Positions 60,385 through 64,000 of a stretch of DNA of 64,000 nt are shown here, piece by piece. Source of the stretch: JAPLJC01 sp052326585 (GTDB lineage: Bacteria; Desulfobacterota; Desulfobaccia; Desulfobaccales; 0-14-0-80-60-11); contig JBKQLU010000030.1 in assembly GCA_052326585.1 (NCBI GenBank), forward strand, positions 10,608-74,607, written 5' to 3'. The notes below the pieces were generated by a model, which did no database searches, had not been told where the DNA came from, and worked only from the letters and a program-made list of their open reading frames with translations. A program made the translations under genes and the position numbers. The first letter of the stretch is position 1, and every line of letters begins with the position of its first letter.

Positions 60385-60636
60385 TCATTTATCGTCTTCC
60401 TGCTCTTCAAATTCGCGGTCCTGCCGCTCTTGCCACTGGCGTTCTTCTTGCCCCAAATGCTAATCCTGCTCATAATTATTTTATCTCTGAAAATTCCTCA
60501 TTGATGCCAGATTCCCCTTTTGTGCATCGTGATACCCTTTCTGATATTGATCCTGGTCTTCCGACTGTGCGGCCACAGGTTGAGTTACCAGCGGCAAAAA
60601 TAACCCTTATACCAAAAAACCCGATAGTTTTTGCAT
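60385..60636 (-). pseudogene. decayed small secreted-protein gene with three in-frame stops
   Basis: From ATG 60636 to TGA 60385 one frame of 84 codons makes sense throughout except for stop codons at positions 10 (TAA), 52 (TAA) and 59 (TAG). It reads as a signal peptide (MQKLSGFLV-stop-GLFLPLVTQPVAAQ), then EDQDQYQKGYHDAQKGN and a Gln/Glu-rich tail (EERQWQERQDREFEEQEDD). In the tail a Gln codon changed by one C-to-T step gives each stop. The intact composition with three stops marks a recently lost gene; no close copy is in the window. Confidence 0.75.
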
Positions 60637-60754
60637 ATCGTTTAAATCCTGCCTCGTTCTCACTATATTGAAAGGATAATAGGAAGAACACCATCGGGAA
60701 ATCCCTGAATATTTAATAGGGATTTTCCTATTTTATTAATTTCTGGAGGCATAA

Positions 60755-60967
60755 TTGGAGGCTAAAGAAGAGCCACTCAAAGATAACGTAGTGGCCTTGG
60801 TTATAGAGTTTCTAAAAACCGCAGGCGGCATATCGCTTGAGGACCTAGAAGACCTCTTTGGACTTCGCAGGCTGCATGAGGCTGCTATCGCCATTCACAG
60901 AAAAACGCTAGTTAAATTTACTCTTTATGGGGGTCTTCCCCTCCAAAATAAGCCAAAGCGTCTTTGA
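60755..60967 (+). CDS. small hypothetical protein with TTG start
   Basis: Seventy residues from TTG 60755, 5 bases after a good ribosome site (CTGGAGGCATAA). The sequence (NVVALVIEFLKTAGGISLEDLEDLF) is helical and acidic at first and basic at the end (QNKPKRL). No family recognised. A small hairpin (AATAGGGATTTTCCTATT) precedes it at about 60715. Confidence 0.55.
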   Translation: MEAKEEPLKDNVVALVIEFLKTAGGISLEDLEDLFGLRRLHEAAIAIHRKTLVKFTLYGGLPLQNKPKRL

Positions 60968-61187
60968 TCCCTTTTATGGGCCAAGGCGTATCAACTAGGG
61001 CGCATAGGGCGCATTGATAGTTCAAGGGAGGCCATCGCAAAGGAAGGCAACAACCAAGCGGCGGGCACAGTCCGACCTAGAAGTTAAAGATCGCCGGGGG
61101 GTAATTTAGGGGGATCGGCATGGCTGGGCCATGGACAGAGGAAAGGGGCGGGGCGCGGTTCAAGAGCGGACAGTAGGGCGATCCGAG

Positions 61188-61206
61188 CACAGGCTGGAAG
61201 CCTGTG
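61188..61206. repeat. REP-like palindrome CACAGGCT-GGA-AGCCTGTG, further copy
   Basis: Identical to 44391-44409 including the CCACTGCC flank. It lies between convergent genes; the rest of 60968-61281 holds no gene I can see. Confidence 0.82.
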
Positions 61207-61281
61207 CCACTGCCACCCCGGCGAGAATCACCGGGGCGCCAGGGCTGGCGCCCCATAGTGGCAGGTTCCCGGAGTTGCCGC

Positions 61282-61686
61282 CTAATTTTTTCTGGCGTGT
61301 TCCCGGATGAAATTGATGATGTCGCCGGTGGTGGCGCCCGGGGTGAAGATCGCGGCGATGCCCGCCCGTTTCAAGGGGCCAATGTCCTCTTCGGGGATGA
61401 TGCCGCCCCCCATGACCAGGACGTCTTGAATGCCCTTTTCCTTGACCAGTTCCATCACCCGGGGAAACAAGTGGTTGTGGGCCCCGGAGAGGACGCTCAT
61501 GGCGATGACGTCGGCGTCCTCCTGGACGGCTGCCGCGACGATCTGCTCCGGGGTCTGGCGCAGGCCGGTGTAGATCACCTCCATCCCGGCGTCCCGCAAG
61601 GCGGCGCAGATCACCTTGATTCCGCGGTCATGGCCGTCTAACCCGGGTTTGGCGGCCAGCACCCTGATTTTTCTCTCATCGGGCAT
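61282..61686 (-). CDS. methylmalonyl-CoA mutase, cobalamin-binding small subunit
   Basis: Stand-alone B12-binding protein of 134 residues; ATG follows AAGGAGATTCGAG. The cobalamin motif D-x-H-x-x-G is present (GLDGHDRG, with His as lower ligand), with VIAMSVLSGAH and VMGGGIIPEED. It supplies adenosylcobalamin to the catalytic subunit, whose gene lies 197 bases upstream, for the methylmalonyl-CoA/succinyl-CoA rearrangement used in propionate metabolism. Confidence 0.94.
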   Translation of the reverse strand: MPDERKIRVLAAKPGLDGHDRGIKVICAALRDAGMEVIYTGLRQTPEQIVAAAVQEDADVIAMSVLSGAHNHLFPRVMELVKEKGIQDVLVMGGGIIPEEDIGPLKRAGIAAIFTPGATTGDIINFIREHARKN

Positions 61687-61704
61687 CTCGAATCTCCTTA
61701 AGGA

Positions 61705-61875
61705 TAGTTCGAAGTTCGAAGTTCAAAGTTGAGGCCTCTGCGAAAGTCCCCTACTTGGTCATTCTGAGGGAGCGACGCAACCGAAGAACCGGGAACTTTG
61801 AACCTTAACCTGGCACTACCATTTTAAACCCCAATCTGCTCAAGGCCCCCCAAACTTTGAACTATGAACTTTGAA
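61705..61875. repeat. repeat cluster between the two mutase genes
   Basis: Direct repeats GTTCGAA-GTTCGAA-GTTCAAAGTT at about 61707-61730 are mirrored by AACTTTGAAC units at 61794, 61853 and 61867, so the cluster has loosely inverted ends. Inside lies GGTCATTCTGAGGGAGCGACGC (61757-61778), a partial copy of the dispersed 71-base element. Confidence 0.65.
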
Positions 61876-61883
61876 CTCAAAGC

Positions 61884-63560
61884 CTAGAACAGGGCCGGGG
61901 CCTCGTATTCGCCGAAGACCTCCCGCAGGGTGTCGCAAATCTCCCCCAGGGTGGCCAGGGTCCGCACCGCGCTGAGGATAGGCGGCATAAGGTTGTCGGC
62001 GCCCTGGGCCGCGGTCTTGAGTTGTGCCAGGGTCTGCTTAACCATGGCGTTGTCCCGGGTCTGCCGCAACTCCTGAAGGCGGGCCTTCTGTTTGGCCTCC
62101 ATCTCCGGGGCCACCTTGAGGAGGGGAATCTTCTCTTCACCCTTTACCTGGAAGCGGTTCAGTCCCACCACCACGCGTTCGCCTTTTTCAATCTCCTGCT
62201 GGTAGCGGTAGGCGCTGGCGCCGATCTCGCGCTGCACAAAGCCCTGTTCGATGGCGGCCACGGCCCCTCCCAGGCGGTCGATGCGGTCAATGTAGTCCTG
62301 CGCCTTGTCTTCGATGGCGTCCGTCAGGTTCTCCAGGTAGTAGGAGCCGGCCAGAGGATCCACGGTGTCGCTCACCGCGGTCTCGTAGGCGATGACCTGT
62401 TGGGTGCGCAGGGCCACCTGCACCGCGGTTTCAGAGGGCAGGGCCAGGGCCTCGTCGAAGGAGTTGGTGTGCAGGGATTGGGTGCCGCCCAGAACCGCGC
62501 TCATGGCCTGGAAGGCCACCCGCATGATATTGTTCAAGGGTTGCTGGGCCGTCAAAGAGCAGCCGGCGGTCTGGGTGTGGAAGCGCAGCATCAGGGAGCG
62601 GGGGTCCTGGGCCCCGAAGCGCTCCTTCATGATCTTGGCCCACAGCCGCCGGGCGGCCCGGAACTTGGCCACTTCCTCCAGGAAATCGAGGTGCGCGTTG
62701 AAGAAGAAGGAGAGCCGCGGGCCGAACTCGTCCACCTTCATTCCCGCCTTGATGGCCCCCTCCACGTAAGCGATGCCGTTGGCCAGGGTGAAGGCGATCT
62801 CCTGCACCGCGGTGGAGCCGGCCTCCCGGATGTGATAGCCGCTGATGCTGATGGTGTTCCATTGGGGAACTTCCCCGGTGCAGTAGGCGAAGATATCGGT
62901 AATCAGGCGCATGGAGGGCCGGGGCGGGAAGATGTAGGTGCCCCGGGAGGAATACTCCTTGAGGATGTCGTTCTGCACCGTACCCCTGAGCTTGTCGAAG
63001 GCGACCCCCTGTTTTTCCGCCACTGCCAGGTACATGGCCAGGAGCACGGCGCAAGGGGAATTGATGGTCATGGAGGTGGACACCTGGTCCAGGGGGATAC
63101 CCTGAAAAAGGCGCTCCATGTCGAGAAGCGAGTCGATGGACACCCCGACCTTGCCAACCTCTCCCTGGGCCAGGGGGGCGTCGGAGTCGTAGCCGATCTG
63201 GGTGGGCAGGTCAAAGGCCACCGAGAGGCCGGTCTGGCCGGACTTCAGCAGGAAATGGTAGCGCTCGTTAGTCTCCTCGGCGGAGCCGAAGCCGGCGTAT
63301 TGCCTCATGGTCCAATAGCGGCCCCGGTAGGCGGTGGGCTGCACCGCCCGGGTGTAAGGGTATTGGCCCGGCATCCCCAATTTGTGCAGATAGTCGAAAT
63401 CCGCCATATCGAGAGGGGTATAAAGCCGGGCGATGGGAATGCCGGAGGTATTGACGAACTCCGCCTTGCGCTCCGGTATCTTGGTCAAGACCTTGGCCAC
63501 GGTCTCGTCATACTTGGCCTTTGCGGCCTTGATTTCTTCTAATTTTTGGGGATCGCTCAT
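61884..63560 (-). CDS. methylmalonyl-CoA mutase, catalytic large subunit
   Basis: Start at 63560 (MSDPQKLEEIKAAKAKYDE), 4 bases after GAGGTG. The 558-residue protein holds only the substrate-binding TIM barrel of the mutase: RQYAGFGSAEETNERYHFLL, SVAFDLPTQIGYDSD, the hinge GTVQNDILKEYSSRGTYIFP, GYHIREAGSTAVQE, and QTAGCSLTAQQPLNN. It lacks the cobalamin domain, which is the separate downstream protein, the two-gene plan known from archaea and several anaerobes. Longer open frames on the opposite strand are GC artefacts. Confidence 0.95.
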   Translation of the reverse strand: MSDPQKLEEIKAAKAKYDETVAKVLTKIPERKAEFVNTSGIPIARLYTPLDMADFDYLHKLGMPGQYPYTRAVQPTAYRGRYWTMRQYAGFGSAEETNERYHFLLKSGQTGLSVAFDLPTQIGYDSDAPLAQGEVGKVGVSIDSLLDMERLFQGIPLDQVSTSMTINSPCAVLLAMYLAVAEKQGVAFDKLRGTVQNDILKEYSSRGTYIFPPRPSMRLITDIFAYCTGEVPQWNTISISGYHIREAGSTAVQEIAFTLANGIAYVEGAIKAGMKVDEFGPRLSFFFNAHLDFLEEVAKFRAARRLWAKIMKERFGAQDPRSLMLRFHTQTAGCSLTAQQPLNNIMRVAFQAMSAVLGGTQSLHTNSFDEALALPSETAVQVALRTQQVIAYETAVSDTVDPLAGSYYLENLTDAIEDKAQDYIDRIDRLGGAVAAIEQGFVQREIGASAYRYQQEIEKGERVVVGLNRFQVKGEEKIPLLKVAPEMEAKQKARLQELRQTRDNAMVKQTLAQLKTAAQGADNLMPPILSAVRTLATLGEICDTLREVFGEYEAPALF

Positions 63561-63670
63561 GGGGCACCTCACTATGGGGATGTTAAGAAGATCGTACCGG
63601 GGATGCGAGGCCGCGAAAATTCGTTGCCCCGATCCCCCCGATCGGACCCTGCCATGGAAAGGCAATTAGA

Positions 63671-63713
63671 TAGCTGTCAGCCATCAGCTATCAGCAGTCA
63701 GCCAAGGCAAAAA
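63671..63713. repeat. heptamer-type repeat (AGCCATCAGCTATCAGC)
   Basis: Near-repeats of TCAGCTA/TCAGCCA in tandem upstream of the mutase gene, the same class of short intergenic tract as at 53502. Confidence 0.6.
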
Positions 63714-63752
63714 CCTAAGACGGCTATTTTTTAAGCTGATCGCTGAAAGCTA

Positions 63753-64000
63753 TTAAGCCTCCTCCTCCTCCTCCAGCTTGACCAGGGCCTCGAAGCGGGT
63801 GTCCAGCCCCAGGACGCCCTGGAGCTCTTCCTGGTCGTTGAGCACCGGCACGCTCACCGTGATGCACAGGGCCCCGGTGAAGCGGGAGGTGTAAAAATCG
63901 GAGACAAAGACCTTGCCGCTCTTGATGGGCTCGATGAACCAGGAGCGGTTGGACAAGTCCTCGTCCAGCTTCATCTCGGCATATTTGGCCCGGTCGACGA
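63753..64000 (-). CDS. C-terminal end of a Cache-like (PDC) sensor protein, partial
   Basis: The frame is open to the window edge, so the N-terminus is missing. The visible 82 residues (NRSWFIEPIKSGKVFVSDFYTSRFTGALCITVSVPVL, then GVLGLDTRFEALV) match the second half of extracytoplasmic Cache/PDC domains, where the RSWF and SDFY residues line the ligand pocket. It ends in a Glu run shortly after the domain, so no signalling output follows. Confidence 0.75.
   Translation of the reverse strand, partial: VDRAKYAEMKLDEDLSNRSWFIEPIKSGKVFVSDFYTSRFTGALCITVSVPVLNDQEELQGVLGLDTRFEALVKLEEEEEA

Noticed and set aside
60385..60636. selenocysteine or pyrrolysine insertion at the internal stops
   Set aside because: Two of the stops are TAA and none is TGA; a mix of TAA and TAG fits decay better than programmed recoding.
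60476..60694. 72-codon minus-strand frame
   Set aside because: A different frame over the same bases gives a coherent secreted protein with a Gln-rich tail, although broken by stops; the 72-codon frame has no such logic.
62022..63542. 506-codon plus-strand frame opposite the mutase large subunit
   Set aside because: Same GC-driven antisense artefact; the minus strand encodes an unmistakable methylmalonyl-CoA mutase.

Overview
The window is about 64 kb of GC-rich bacterial chromosome with no transposase, integrase, phage gene, CRISPR array or rRNA operon that I could recognise. The gene set suggests an anaerobic member of the Desulfobacterota (Syntrophobacteria/Desulfobacca-like). The clues are a split methylmalonyl-CoA mutase, a giant 2-hydroxyacyl-CoA dehydratase activase, paired CaiB/BaiF CoA-transferases, a sigma-54 catabolic regulator, a TrpB2-type tryptophan synthase beta chain, a quinol NO reductase with a rubredoxin, and abundant small dispersed palindromes. 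The taxonomic call is inference; no marker gene here settles it.

Layout. 1-2.4 kb: the end of an APC-type permease and a PAS histidine kinase. 2.6-11.1 kb (minus strand): a run with a DisA_N-like (diadenylate cyclase) protein, a UGSC-family protein with a degenerate motif, an MFS carrier and an Old Yellow Enzyme, preceded by an M16 peptidase lipoprotein. 11.3-20.2 kb: a catabolic block with an SDR, a sigma-54 activator, a GntP permease with a good -24/-12 promoter, a universal stress protein, a 3-hydroxyacyl-CoA dehydrogenase and two CoA-transferases. The dehydrogenase lies between the stress-protein gene and a 166-bp copy of that gene's 3' end. 20.3-24.4 kb: AAA ATPase, rubredoxin, qNOR. 24.4-29.6 kb (minus): a Gly-rich repeat secreted protein, a four-gene Mla-type lipid transport operon and a sensor-like lipoprotein.

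29.7-41.4 kb: housekeeping genes (purB, ispG, dtd, pgsA) mixed with accessory genes: a frameshifted 3-hydroxyisobutyryl-CoA hydrolase-like gene, two small exported proteins, a JAMM-peptidase/E1-like pair and a hybrid histidine kinase interrupted by an in-frame stop. 41.5-47.6 kb: a ParA/MinD-like ATPase, trpB2, tRNA-Arg(ACG), priA and a DJ-1/PfpI gene. 47.8-53.0 kb: a three-gene operon of exported proteins (MEMO-CapA fusion, DUF3160, FG-GAP-like). It lies between the 3' end of the PfpI gene and a second, divergent copy of that 3' end. 53.5-59.7 kb: the activase, a radical SAM enzyme coupled to a small CQLGCF protein, and a SpoIIAA-like protein. 59.7-64 kb: a small secreted protein, a decayed secreted-protein gene with three internal stops, a small TTG-start ORF, the two methylmalonyl-CoA mutase subunits and the end of a Cache-like sensor.

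How the parts fit. The GntP/CoA-transferase/dehydrogenase block plausibly imports an organic acid, activates it to a CoA thioester and oxidises it under sigma-54 control. Methylmalonyl-CoA mutase, the activase and the hydrolase-like gene fit acyl-CoA and propionate metabolism. The most unusual structural signal is the repeated pattern of extra genes bracketed by a gene's intact 3' end and a second copy of it. The least explained gene module is the JAMM-E1 pair, which has no visible ubiquitin-like partner.
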